From positions 1-58,092 of the IMG/VR virus record IMGVR_UViG_3300042290_000649: a DNA stretch of 58,092 bases. One strand, written 5' to 3'. Positions 41,679 to 48,996 of this stretch are shown piece after piece. Every line of letters starts with the position of its first letter. Position 1 is the stretch's first letter. Below the pieces are notes generated by a model that was given only the letters and a program-made list of their open reading frames with translations, ran no database searches and had not been told where the DNA came from. Source of the stretch: a virus. The translations under genes were made by a program, and so were the position numbers.

Positions 41679-43355
41679 TCAGTCCTGCGCTTCGAGAACG
41701 CGCTGGATATATGGATGCAGCCATGTAGCGTCGCTATGTCGCTGCTCCGTAGCCTTGCTAATCAATTTGCGCCCAACCGGTTCGGCCGACAAGCGGTCGA
41801 TCACGTTCATGGCGCTCTCCAAATCCTTCTCAACCTTGGCCTTCGCGGCAGCGAGTTCGGTGATCTCCTTGCGGAGAGTCTCCACCTCCTGCTGAGCCGT
41901 CTTGGCTGCATCGAGTGCTGACTTGGCGACCTCAACGATCTTACCGATATCGTCCACGTCGGAAGACTTCTCGGCATCGTTCAGGTCTACAATGGGCTCA
42001 ACGCCCTGGTCTTCGGAAGCCGGTTCGGCGACAGGCTCCTCGATAACCGCATCAATAGGCGCAGCCTCCGCAGGGGCAGCCTCAACGGCAACCTCTTCTG
42101 CAACTGGCTCCGCAGCAACTGGCTCTGCAACTGGAGCCTCGGCCTCACCCTGGAGGGGCGCACCGGTCTCTAGTGCAAGGCGGTTGCTAGTTGCCGAAGC
42201 AAGAACTTCTGCAAGAACCTCGGCAACATCAGCCTCTGAGACCTCTCGGTACTCATCAACTGCCGCGTGGGCTTCTGCGTGGATCTCTTCGGCTACTGGC
42301 TCAACGGCTGGCTCAACAGCCTCCGCTGGCTCGGCCTCAGGGGCGACCTCTGGGGTCTCCTCTGCGACCTGTGGGGCAATCTCTTCAGTCATGTTTTTCT
42401 CCAATTCAGCAGAGGTTGAATCCTCTGTCTTATTCTCTTCGTCGGCCTGCTGGCCTTCGACTTCAGCAACCTTTGCAACCACATCGTCAAAAGACTTTGT
42501 TGCGCGCAATGTCGACATCTTGTGACCAACGATTCGGTCGGTTGGCTTTTCCCCATCATAAATCCTGATCAATACTGCTGGGTCATTTTCCTCAGCATTG
42601 ATAGAGATTGAAGAATCTGGAACATTGACGCTTCCCTCGCGGACGATCTTCGTGATCTTTCCACGGGCTGCGCCGCCACTCGAACCCCAAGTGACCATAT
42701 CGCCAACATGGAATTCGCCGTGCGCCTTTACTGCGTTGTCAAGGTCGTGGATTATGGCGTGCTCTACTTCACTCTCTCCTGGCTTTGAGCGCAGGCTCTT
42801 AACTGCGTTGTGCAGATACGAGCGCTGATTTGCCGGGATGCCAACAACACTCGCCTCGAGAAGGCGAACCTTGTTGATGACGTAGGTATCAATGCCGCTC
42901 TTCTCGTCGCGCTTCTTGTCGGCATTCTCAACGCGGGCGCCAATAGAGAGGCCCAACTTGACGCCGCGCTTTATTGCGCGATAGGCCTGCATTGCCTGGG
43001 GATTCTCGTCCTCTGGGCAAACCTTTACGTCGATATCGAGGTCATAGACCTCTTCGCCGGTCTCTTCGTCCATGCGCTTAACGATGCGAGCATCGGTCGC
43101 AGAGCCAAAAAGGTCCTCGGGGACGTTGTAGTTGTGGTTGAGGAAGACGGTCATATTCTGCTTGGCGGTGTCCTCCATGCTCTTCAGCGCGGACATTGCC
43201 ATCGCGTCACCGTGAAGGTCGCGGATGGTCGAAGAGGTGGTTCCGGATACGTAGCGGTCGCCGCTCTCGGTTTCGTAAGCCTTAAGAGTTCCGGTAAAAA
43301 GTTTAAAATCCACAGTAATCCCCCCGGGCTGCTTTGGCGACTCTAAGGGTCGCAT
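41679..43355 (-). CDS. Prohead protease fused to a Tudor-like domain and an acidic scaffold region
   Basis: This 558-residue protein has three parts. Residues 16-185 are a U35/S78 prohead protease with catalytic-type FLNHNY (H74) and GLSIGARV (S137) and the block LLEASVVGIPANQR. Residues ~215-290 (FHVGDMVTWGSSGGAARGKI, then DRIVGHKMSTLRA) look like a small DUF2945/Tudor-like beta barrel. Residues ~320-520 are an acidic Ala/Glu/Pro scaffold followed by a coiled coil. It cleaves capsid and scaffold during head maturation. The start is uncertain: ATG 43355 has GATACT seven bases upstream, and GTG at codon 15 follows a GGGGGG run. Confidence 0.86.
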   Translation of the reverse strand: MRPLESPKQPGGITVDFKLFTGTLKAYETESGDRYVSGTTSSTIRDLHGDAMAMSALKSMEDTAKQNMTVFLNHNYNVPEDLFGSATDARIVKRMDEETGEEVYDLDIDVKVCPEDENPQAMQAYRAIKRGVKLGLSIGARVENADKKRDEKSGIDTYVINKVRLLEASVVGIPANQRSYLHNAVKSLRSKPGESEVEHAIIHDLDNAVKAHGEFHVGDMVTWGSSGGAARGKITKIVREGSVNVPDSSISINAEENDPAVLIRIYDGEKPTDRIVGHKMSTLRATKSFDDVVAKVAEVEGQQADEENKTEDSTSAELEKNMTEEIAPQVAEETPEVAPEAEPAEAVEPAVEPVAEEIHAEAHAAVDEYREVSEADVAEVLAEVLASATSNRLALETGAPLQGEAEAPVAEPVAAEPVAEEVAVEAAPAEAAPIDAVIEEPVAEPASEDQGVEPIVDLNDAEKSSDVDDIGKIVEVAKSALDAAKTAQQEVETLRKEITELAAAKAKVEKDLESAMNVIDRLSAEPVGRKLISKATEQRHSDATWLHPYIQRVLEAQD

Positions 43356-43479
43356 CTACGTAAGTATCATCATCCCGTCAACCCGTAGTTGACTTGGCGG
43401 TTCGCCAACAAGGCGTCCCTGCGAAGATCATACACTCATATTGGGGCATATTACAACATCTTTCAAATATGCGGGGCTG

Positions 43480-43495
43480 TGTTCCACGTGAAACA
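43480..43495. promoter_or_regulatory. parS: Perfect 16-bp parS site
   Basis: TGTTCCACGTGAAACA is identical to the consensus chromosomal parS bound by ParB in Bacillus and many other bacteria. It lies in the divergent control region between the leftward capsid operon and the rightward portal/replication operon, 34 bases before the -10 box of the 43541 gene. No second copy was noticed in the window. The phage ParB-domain protein lacks a DNA-binding domain, so host ParB is the likelier ligand. Confidence 0.8.
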
Positions 43496-43528
43496 TCTCT
43501 AGAAGATCCCATAATCTTGCAATACTGC

Positions 43529-43534
43529 TACAAT
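43529..43534 (+). promoter_or_regulatory. -10 box of a leaderless rightward promoter
   Basis: TACAAT ends six bases before the ATG at 43541, with no ribosome binding site. No good -35 box is visible. The promoter would drive the rightward block starting with the zinc-binding protein and portal. The nearby parS makes ParB-dependent control conceivable. Confidence 0.5.
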
Positions 43535-43540
43535 ATGCCC

Positions 43541-43936
43541 ATGAACGAGCCTGTATGTCCACTGTGCACAGAGATTAACCATACTGAAAACGAACTGCGT
43601 GAGATAACGCTGGCTATTAAGCGACTCCAGAAGCAGGCTGCCCCCATCTTCAAGGAGTACATGGCGAATCGCTCCGCCCACCCCAAGTGTGCAAATTGCA
43701 CGATCTTGACCGGCAAGCATCACCTGGAGAAGAACGTTGTCCCAGAGCCTATGGTGCCCCGGGCGAAGGGGCAGCGGCGCTATTTAGTCTGCGACGCCTG
43801 CTATATTGACCTGCACAAGGCAAAAATGAGCGTTCCCCAGCGGAAGAAGTACAGCCTTGAAGTCAGCGCAATGATCGACCAGGAGATTGCCGACGAGGAG
43901 AGCGAATCAATCGAGGGGTCGACAGAAGAGGAGTAG
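43541..43936 (+). CDS. Zinc-binding HNH-like protein
   Basis: This 131-residue protein has MNEPVCPLCTEINH at the N-terminus and CANCTILTGKHHLEKNV followed by YLVCDACYIDLHK, giving CxxC-HH-CxxC-H spacing typical of treble-clef/HNH proteins. It lies next to the portal gene, where HNH proteins often assist packaging in other phages. I chose the ATG at 43541 because TACAAT is six bases upstream. An ATG at 43535 and a long extension to 43394 are less likely. Nuclease activity is unproven. Confidence 0.62.
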   Translation: MNEPVCPLCTEINHTENELREITLAIKRLQKQAAPIFKEYMANRSAHPKCANCTILTGKHHLEKNVVPEPMVPRAKGQRRYLVCDACYIDLHKAKMSVPQRKKYSLEVSAMIDQEIADEESESIEGSTEEE

Positions 43937-43938
43937 CC

Positions 43939-44163
43939 ATGGGCTACGATATTCAGGGGACGGTTGAGGTAAAGTTCACAGACGGAAACTTTGTTGTGCC
44001 ACAGTGGTGGACAAGGTACCCTTGCATGCGTGCGGTAACATACGAAGATGGCAAACCAGTCGTTATGCGAACACTTGCCGAAACAAGAGATTTGATTAAT
44101 CAGGACATGCTGAATGGTGTCTGGCAAGACGCTTTACGGCGACACCGAAGGGGAACTAGATAG
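43939..44163 (+). CDS. Small hypothetical protein before the portal gene
   Basis: This 74-residue protein starts after GAGGAGTAGCC and ends one base before the portal ATG. Composition: beta-like start (IQGTVEVKFTDGNFVVPQWW), then a helical basic tail (WQDALRRHRRGTR). No family is recognised. Tight linkage suggests a packaging or portal accessory. Confidence 0.65.
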   Translation: MGYDIQGTVEVKFTDGNFVVPQWWTRYPCMRAVTYEDGKPVVMRTLAETRDLINQDMLNGVWQDALRRHRRGTR

Positions 44164-46368
44164 ATGGCAGACGAACGCCCCAGCCTTCTGGATCGACTAC
44201 TTGGTCGAACCGAGCAGGTGGTTACTGCGCCCAAATCCGAAATCGGAATAATCCCGGACTGGGAGAACAGCCCCTACGCCCGTGCCGCAGTCGGGCAGGG
44301 CGGCGTAATGAAGCGCAGCGTTGCACAGTTGCGACGCTGGTCCAGAAACAACCCGTGGCTGCGCGCGGCAATTAACCTGCGCCGCCAGCAGGTGAGCCGT
44401 GCCCGTTGGGACATTGTGGATCTTGACGGCAACTCAAAGCCAAATCAAAAGATTGTTGACGAGTTGCGCTACATGTTCCGCCACCCAAACTCACGAGGCG
44501 ATTCATTCCGTTCGTTTATTGAGCCGGTGGTTGAAGACTTGCTCGTCCTCGATCAGGGCTGTATTGAAGTTGAGTTGACGCGTGGTTCGCGCGTGGGCAC
44601 AACTGGCTCGAAGAAGATTGCCAACCTGTGGCCAAAAGACGCAGGATTTATTGCGTTCGACCAAGATTGGGACGGGACGAGGAAGAACGACCCTCGCTAT
44701 TTCGAACTAGATGCGACTGGCAAGATCGTTGCCGAGTACCGCAATGACGAAATGGTTGTCTTGATTCACAACCCGGTAACGTATTCGCCGCTTGGTCTTT
44801 CGCCGCTAGAAGTTCTTGCTGAGACTATTGAGGCCGACCTCGCCGCCGCTGCCTATAACTCAAAGTCCGTCATGCAGGCCGCGCCTCCGGGAATCATTGA
44901 CCTCGGCGAGGGCATTCGCCCCGACCAGGTTGATCAGTTCAAGGCGTATTGGGAAGCAGAAATCGGCGGCAAGAGCATGGTTGCAATTGTTGGCGGCGGT
45001 AAGGGCGTTAAGTGGACGCCACTTGGTGCGTCAAACCGCGATATGCAATTTATGGAGTGGCAGATTTATCTGGCGCGAAAGATTTGTGCGGTGTTTGGCG
45101 TTCAGCCACAAGACATTGGTATTTCTTTTGACGTCAATCAGAGCACCGCAGAGGTTGGCGCAGCGTTTACTGCCGACAACGGCATCGCGCCACTGCTCGA
45201 CCTTATCGCTGAGTACCTAACCCGCGAAATCATTTGGCGCTTTGACGAGACCCTGCGCTTTGCCTACACCGATGTTGGTCGCGCAAGTCAGTCCGCAATT
45301 GCCGAGTACTACAAGGCTGCACTTGGCGGCCTTCCGTGGCTTCGCATCAATGACGCGCTTAAGGAGCGTGGTCAGGACGGCATTGGCGAGTACGGTGACG
45401 AGATTTGGGTAATGTCGCCAAAGGGCTACATGCCAATGTCTCTCTATATTGAATATCTTGAGCAAACATTGCTTGGCGAGAAGCCAGACGAAGAGCCCGA
45501 AGGCGAAGGCCCAGATGAAGATGGCCCAGATGAAAATGGCGGCGGCGAGGGGGAACCATCCCCCGAGGACGCAACAGACCCAGAGACAATGCGTCCGGAA
45601 AACCCACAGATGGGACCGAACCAGCAACCAGCAGACCAGAAGGCCGCTGGTAGGCCTGTAATCACGTGCGACATTGATGGAACGCTAACAACGCCAAGCG
45701 GCCCAATCGAAAACACTGTTGATTTCCTGCTCGACCAGGCGGATGAGTTCGCAATCTACATTCTTACCGCACGAAGCGAAAGCAAGCGCAGTGAAACAGA
45801 GGCAATGCTAAGCAAGTTTGATGTTCCATACGATCGACTCATCATGAACGACACGGGCGAGCCGCAACCCGTGTTCAAGAAGCGCGTGATGAAAGAGTTG
45901 ATGGCGAATAACGACATTGCTTTTGCGATTGAGAACGACGAGGCAGTTCTTGCCGAGTATCGAAAACTTGGCGTGAAGACAATGACTCCGGCCCAGGTTC
46001 CTGATGATCCAGAGGATGCAGAGAAGGGATTGCTTAAGTCGGTTAACCTCACCGTTCCAAATGGCGTCAAGGTTGAGGCCGCGCGTGGTCTTCTTTGGCG
46101 CAAGCAGTTTGGTCGCGGCGGTATTGGCCCAGGTCAGCGCACCGCGCGCATGCTGATTGGCAACAGGATGACAATTGCTCGCGTGAAGAAGATGAGCGCT
46201 TATCTCGCTCGCCATGAAGTAGACAAGAAGGGCGAAGGATTTAGCCCAGGAGAGCCAGGATATCCATCAGCGGGCAGGATCGCATGGGCCCTGTGGGGTG
46301 GCGATGCTGGTCAGTCTTGGACTGCCAAGGTAATGCGATCATTAGAGGCGCAAGAGCGAAAGGACTAA
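44164..46368 (+). CDS. Portal protein fused to a HAD-type phosphatase domain and a C-terminal DNA/assembly domain
   Basis: This 734-residue protein has a portal domain at residues 1-430 (NNPWLRAAINLRRQQVSRA; YSPLGLSPLEVLAETIEADL; FGVQPQDIGISFD). An acidic linker (EEPEGEGPDEDGPDENGGG) follows. Residues ~498-610 are a HAD-type domain with D503-I-D505-G-T (CDIDGTLTTPSGP) and IYILTARSESKRSE, like the 3'-phosphatase half of polynucleotide kinase. The last ~105 residues (EAARGLLWRKQFGRGG; ARHEVDKKGEGFSPGE) form a domain often found in phage head-maturation proteins. The portal ring conducts DNA. The HAD domain could act on DNA ends or nucleotides, which is inference. Confidence 0.88.
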   Translation: MADERPSLLDRLLGRTEQVVTAPKSEIGIIPDWENSPYARAAVGQGGVMKRSVAQLRRWSRNNPWLRAAINLRRQQVSRARWDIVDLDGNSKPNQKIVDELRYMFRHPNSRGDSFRSFIEPVVEDLLVLDQGCIEVELTRGSRVGTTGSKKIANLWPKDAGFIAFDQDWDGTRKNDPRYFELDATGKIVAEYRNDEMVVLIHNPVTYSPLGLSPLEVLAETIEADLAAAAYNSKSVMQAAPPGIIDLGEGIRPDQVDQFKAYWEAEIGGKSMVAIVGGGKGVKWTPLGASNRDMQFMEWQIYLARKICAVFGVQPQDIGISFDVNQSTAEVGAAFTADNGIAPLLDLIAEYLTREIIWRFDETLRFAYTDVGRASQSAIAEYYKAALGGLPWLRINDALKERGQDGIGEYGDEIWVMSPKGYMPMSLYIEYLEQTLLGEKPDEEPEGEGPDEDGPDENGGGEGEPSPEDATDPETMRPENPQMGPNQQPADQKAAGRPVITCDIDGTLTTPSGPIENTVDFLLDQADEFAIYILTARSESKRSETEAMLSKFDVPYDRLIMNDTGEPQPVFKKRVMKELMANNDIAFAIENDEAVLAEYRKLGVKTMTPAQVPDDPEDAEKGLLKSVNLTVPNGVKVEAARGLLWRKQFGRGGIGPGQRTARMLIGNRMTIARVKKMSAYLARHEVDKKGEGFSPGEPGYPSAGRIAWALWGGDAGQSWTAKVMRSLEAQERKD

Positions 46369-46371
46369 TCA

Positions 46372-46653
46372 ATGTCCATGGATATTGTCGTGCCGGATCG
46401 CATTAGTGATTGGGCCGAAACTTACGGTAGCGGCGCAGCCGCTGTCTGGCAGAAATATGTTGATGCAGGCATTATTTTTTCCGAACAGGTTGGTTTCACG
46501 ATTGTTGTTCGCTGGGAAAAGCCGGCGGTAGGCGATGCTAATAAAACAATCATTGATGGACTTATTGCCAGTGGTCAACTTACGGCTGATCTTTGCCCAG
46601 TAACAAAGGATGGGGCTGTCTTGCGATGGTTCCCAGAAGACAGCAATGGATAA
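46372..46653 (+). CDS. Hypothetical protein after the portal gene
   Basis: This 93-residue protein starts after AAGGACTAATCA (a second ATG two codons later is possible). It is alpha/beta with several Trp (DRISDWAETYGSGAAAVWQK, then IVVRWEKP). No motif is recognised. It is co-directional and close to the portal gene. Confidence 0.6.
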   Translation: MSMDIVVPDRISDWAETYGSGAAAVWQKYVDAGIIFSEQVGFTIVVRWEKPAVGDANKTIIDGLIASGQLTADLCPVTKDGAVLRWFPEDSNG

Positions 46654-46748
46654 GTTGTATCATCAGCAGCCATGCTTTTGTATGCCCTGCAAAGTGCTAA
46701 ACTCCTCACCATCGCCGAAGAAGGCATCTGTTAGTAAGGTGAATGATC

Positions 46749-47021
46749 ATGCTAAGAAAACTGTTTCAAAAAAGAAAAGAAGTGCCGCAGGAAGTACCAA
46801 AACCAAGTCCTCCTGAAATTTCTGATTTGCTTGCAGGGACCGCAAAAGAATTGCACGACTTGGGGGTCAGGTACGCAGTCGTCAGCATCGCTGCGACCGA
46901 GGACAACCAAGATGTCATTGCACTAAGAACGGCATCTTTGCGCCTAGAGCGGATGTCTCGACAGTTTTCTATGAGCGCAAACCTCCTTAAGTCACGGCGC
47001 ATTGACGAAGAGACGGAGTAA
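46749..47021 (+). CDS. Small hypothetical protein with basic N-terminus
   Basis: This 90-residue protein has its ATG at 46749, nine bases after AAGG. An in-frame ATG at 46743 is closer. The head is basic (MLRKLFQKRKEVPQEVPK) and the body helical (LLAGTAKELHDLGVRYAVV, then LRLERMSRQFSMSANLLKSR). It ends TAATG, overlapping the HNH gene by one base. Function unknown. Confidence 0.6.
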   Translation: MLRKLFQKRKEVPQEVPKPSPPEISDLLAGTAKELHDLGVRYAVVSIAATEDNQDVIALRTASLRLERMSRQFSMSANLLKSRRIDEETE

Positions 47022-47314
47022 TGTCCAGGAAGGACCCCGTAACACAAGACCTCCGCTACGCGCTCATGTCCCGAGACCGGGGGTGCGTTGGGCCTCGAAT
47101 CGGGATGCCAGGGCTTTGCGGCAGCCAATTCGGCTCCGGTGGGCGTATTATTCTGGAAGTAGATCATGTAAACTCTGCTGGCTTCGGTAAGCGGGGTCCC
47201 AGCACAGAGGGAAACTGCGTTATTCTCTGTGGGTACCACCATCGGCTTAAGACGGAAGCCTCAAGAACGTGGCGGCCGTTATTAAACAATTATTTGGAGA
47301 ATCAGAATGGCTAG
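47021..47314 (+). CDS. HNH endonuclease-like protein
   Basis: This 97-residue protein carries the core of an HNH nuclease: EVDHVNSAG, then GNCVILCGYHHRLKTE, with DH, N and HxxxH-type residues. The start overlaps the previous stop by one base. Small HNH proteins next to terminase or portal genes support packaging cleavage in some phages, while others are homing nucleases. No intron or split gene is nearby, so a packaging or recombination role is more likely. Confidence 0.75.
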   Translation: MSRKDPVTQDLRYALMSRDRGCVGPRIGMPGLCGSQFGSGGRIILEVDHVNSAGFGKRGPSTEGNCVILCGYHHRLKTEASRTWRPLLNNYLENQNG

Positions 47315-47501
47315 GTTTGCGGAAGAGTTGTCGAGACTGAATTCTATATGTCAGTGGGCACAATGCCCTAATCGCGTGCGCATCAACGACAAGACTGCCG
47401 CCATCAAGAACCTTGGCCCGGTCCTCCAGTTGGGCGCCATGCAGTTGCATGTTTCGTGCGCAGAAGCGCGAAATCGCACGGGTGAACCATATCGCTCTTG
47501 A
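47307..47501 (+). CDS. Small Cys-containing hypothetical protein
   Basis: This 64-residue protein starts after TTGGAGAATCAGA, eight bases inside the end of the HNH gene. Cysteines in ICQWAQCPNRV and HVSCAEAR could bind a metal. It is basic overall. Its stop codon overlaps the -35 box of the next promoter. Confidence 0.58.
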   Translation: MARFAEELSRLNSICQWAQCPNRVRINDKTAAIKNLGPVLQLGAMQLHVSCAEARNRTGEPYRS

Positions 47502-47526
47502 CGATACGGTCGTGATACCTCATACT
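47498..47526 (+). promoter_or_regulatory. Internal rightward promoter before the zinc-ribbon/HTH gene
   Basis: TTGACG (47498-47503) and CATACT (47521-47526) are separated by exactly 17 bp. The ATG at 47535 follows eight bases after the -10 box, so the mRNA would be leaderless or nearly so. The gene has no Shine-Dalgarno site. This is the best -35 match in the window. Confidence 0.68.
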
Positions 47527-47534
47527 CATCGCCT

Positions 47535-47831
47535 ATGGAGAACAATGAGGTCAAGCAATCGGTATTTCGGTGCATCGATTGTGGCGGCCCAAAGTCAACC
47601 GAAGTTTCTGTTCGCTGCTGGGATTGCGCCCTTATTGAGAAGAGGGGCCGGTGGCATTTATCAAGCGTAGAGCGCGCTGGGAAAATTCTTGACGCTCGCG
47701 CAGGGGGGATGACCATGTCTGAAATTGCTCGCAAGTTTGGCGTCTCCAGACAGCGTGTGTATCAAATTGTGGACGCCTCTGGGCTTCCGCTAACAAACAA
47801 AGACCGAAGGGGTGGTAAGCATGACCGATGA
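47535..47831 (+). CDS. Zinc-ribbon plus helix-turn-helix regulator
   Basis: This 98-residue protein begins with a zinc ribbon (FRCIDCGGPK, then VRCWDCALI) and has a C-terminal HTH (MTMSEIARKFGVSRQRVYQI, about residues 59-78) like sigma region 4 or resolvase-type domains. It has its own promoter and probable leaderless start, as expected for a regulator. A role as transcription factor for phage genes is inferred. Confidence 0.72.
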   Translation: MENNEVKQSVFRCIDCGGPKSTEVSVRCWDCALIEKRGRWHLSSVERAGKILDARAGGMTMSEIARKFGVSRQRVYQIVDASGLPLTNKDRRGGKHDR

Positions 47832-48126
47832 AATTGAGAAGACTACCGAGGAATACAAGAAAGAAGAGCAGTTCAATATTGTTGGGTTTAATTTGACGAG
47901 AGATGCCCTTGAGGGAATCGAGCCGCCCACAATTTCAGAGCCGGGAAAAAATCAAACGCTCGGGCGAGTCGTAATGGATGCTGCCCTCGCTCGGTACTTT
48001 GACGCTAATGAGGGTGACTACCTTGATCCAGTTAACCGTAAGTACATTTTTGCCGGGGCATCTATGGCGTATGTATTCTGGGCAAACCAACTGATTCCGG
48101 AAATGGGCGGGGGTATTGATGAGTAA
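47821..48126 (+). CDS. Hypothetical acidic protein
   Basis: This 101-residue protein has its ATG at 47821 after GAAGGGGTGG (a GTG at 47812 is possible). The acidic, helical N-terminus (TDEIEKTTEEYKKEEQFN) precedes a mixed C-terminal part (YIFAGASMAYVFWANQLIP). No family is recognised. It overlaps the genes on both sides, so it is translationally coupled. Confidence 0.6.
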   Translation: MTDEIEKTTEEYKKEEQFNIVGFNLTRDALEGIEPPTISEPGKNQTLGRVVMDAALARYFDANEGDYLDPVNRKYIFAGASMAYVFWANQLIPEMGGGIDE

Positions 48127-48379
48127 GCAAAGCGGTTTAGACAACGTCAAGAAGCGCCAAGTTCAGCGAGAGACTACCCAAAAGGTGTGGGCTATCATTG
48201 CCGCTTCTGGCGTAAAGCGCAGATGGGTTGCGAAGCATCTGGGCATTTCATACGGGTATTTGAATCAGGTTCAGTACGGGCAGAGCCCAATGACTGATTC
48301 GCTTCGCAAGAAGTTGAGTACCTACTTGGGGCGACCCGAGTCGGAATTGTTTGTAGAGATTGAAGAGGAGGCAGAGTAA
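48119..48379 (+). CDS. Small helix-turn-helix DNA-binding protein
   Basis: This 86-residue protein has an HTH of the Cro/CI or excisionase type (VKRRWVAKHLGISYGYLNQV, about residues 31-51) and an acidic tail. It overlaps the previous gene by eight bases, and its stop overlaps the next start by one base (TAATG). It could be a repressor, antirepressor or replication regulator. Confidence 0.68.
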   Translation: MSKQSGLDNVKKRQVQRETTQKVWAIIAASGVKRRWVAKHLGISYGYLNQVQYGQSPMTDSLRKKLSTYLGRPESELFVEIEEEAE

Positions 48380-48996
48380 TGGCATTCGATAAGAGCGCAC
48401 TAAAGGATTACGTTGATGTCGCGGAGCGTATTCGCGCATGGTATGACGCATACCCAAACGGTCGCATTGAGACTCGCATCGTTGAGCACAACGAGAAGCG
48501 CGTGGTTATTGAGGCCCGCGCCTACCGTGGCGTGAAGGGTGATAACGCCCCAGACGATGAACTTGGCTTTATGGACGACCGACCCGCTGGTGTTGGCCAC
48601 AGCGCCATGCAGATCCCAGGGGCAACGCCATACACCCGTGGTTCAGAGATTGAAAACTGCGAGACGTCGGCTGTCGGGCGCGCGCTCGTGATGGCAGGGC
48701 TTCCGTCTAAGCGCGTTGCGTCAGACGACGAGATTCGCGCGAAGCGAGAAGACTCCCCACGAGAGACCGACTCTGATGGCGTGATCAAGGAAACGAAGAC
48801 CAAGAAGGTTGCAGCAAAGCCAACTGAGCAGGAGCAGGTTGCCGCTGACGAGTGGTCGTCAACGATTGCAAGCGCGACTTCGGTTGATGAACTGAGCAAG
48901 ATTGGTCTCGACATTAGCAAGACGTCGCTTGGCGTTGATGCGCGCAAGTATCTTGCGGATGTCTACAAAGCAAAGCGTGAGGCGCTTGGCCAGTGA
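48379..48996 (+). CDS. Putative single-strand annealing protein (Erf/Sak-like)
   Basis: This 205-residue protein has RIRAWYDAYPNGRIETRIVE near the N-terminus and the block NCETSAVGRALVMAGLPSKR (about residues 93-112), which resembles the conserved ETSAxGRALAxLG motif of Erf/Sak-type annealing proteins. A Lys/Glu-rich linker and a small helical domain follow. It directly precedes a RecB-like nuclease, and such pairs act as exonuclease plus annealing protein in phage recombination. The family call is by motif and context only. Confidence 0.65.
   Translation: MAFDKSALKDYVDVAERIRAWYDAYPNGRIETRIVEHNEKRVVIEARAYRGVKGDNAPDDELGFMDDRPAGVGHSAMQIPGATPYTRGSEIENCETSAVGRALVMAGLPSKRVASDDEIRAKREDSPRETDSDGVIKETKTKKVAAKPTEQEQVAADEWSSTIASATSVDELSKIGLDISKTSLGVDARKYLADVYKAKREALGQ

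Noticed and set aside
43394-43408. TTGGCG-GTT-CGCCAA inverted repeat near parS
   Set aside because: Short palindrome without T run or repeated partner. It could be an operator, but the evidence is too weak for a separate call.
46610-46816. Possible 68-residue basic ORF overlapping 46372-46653 and 46749-47021
   Set aside because: It overlaps two better supported genes in another frame and has no ribosome binding site.
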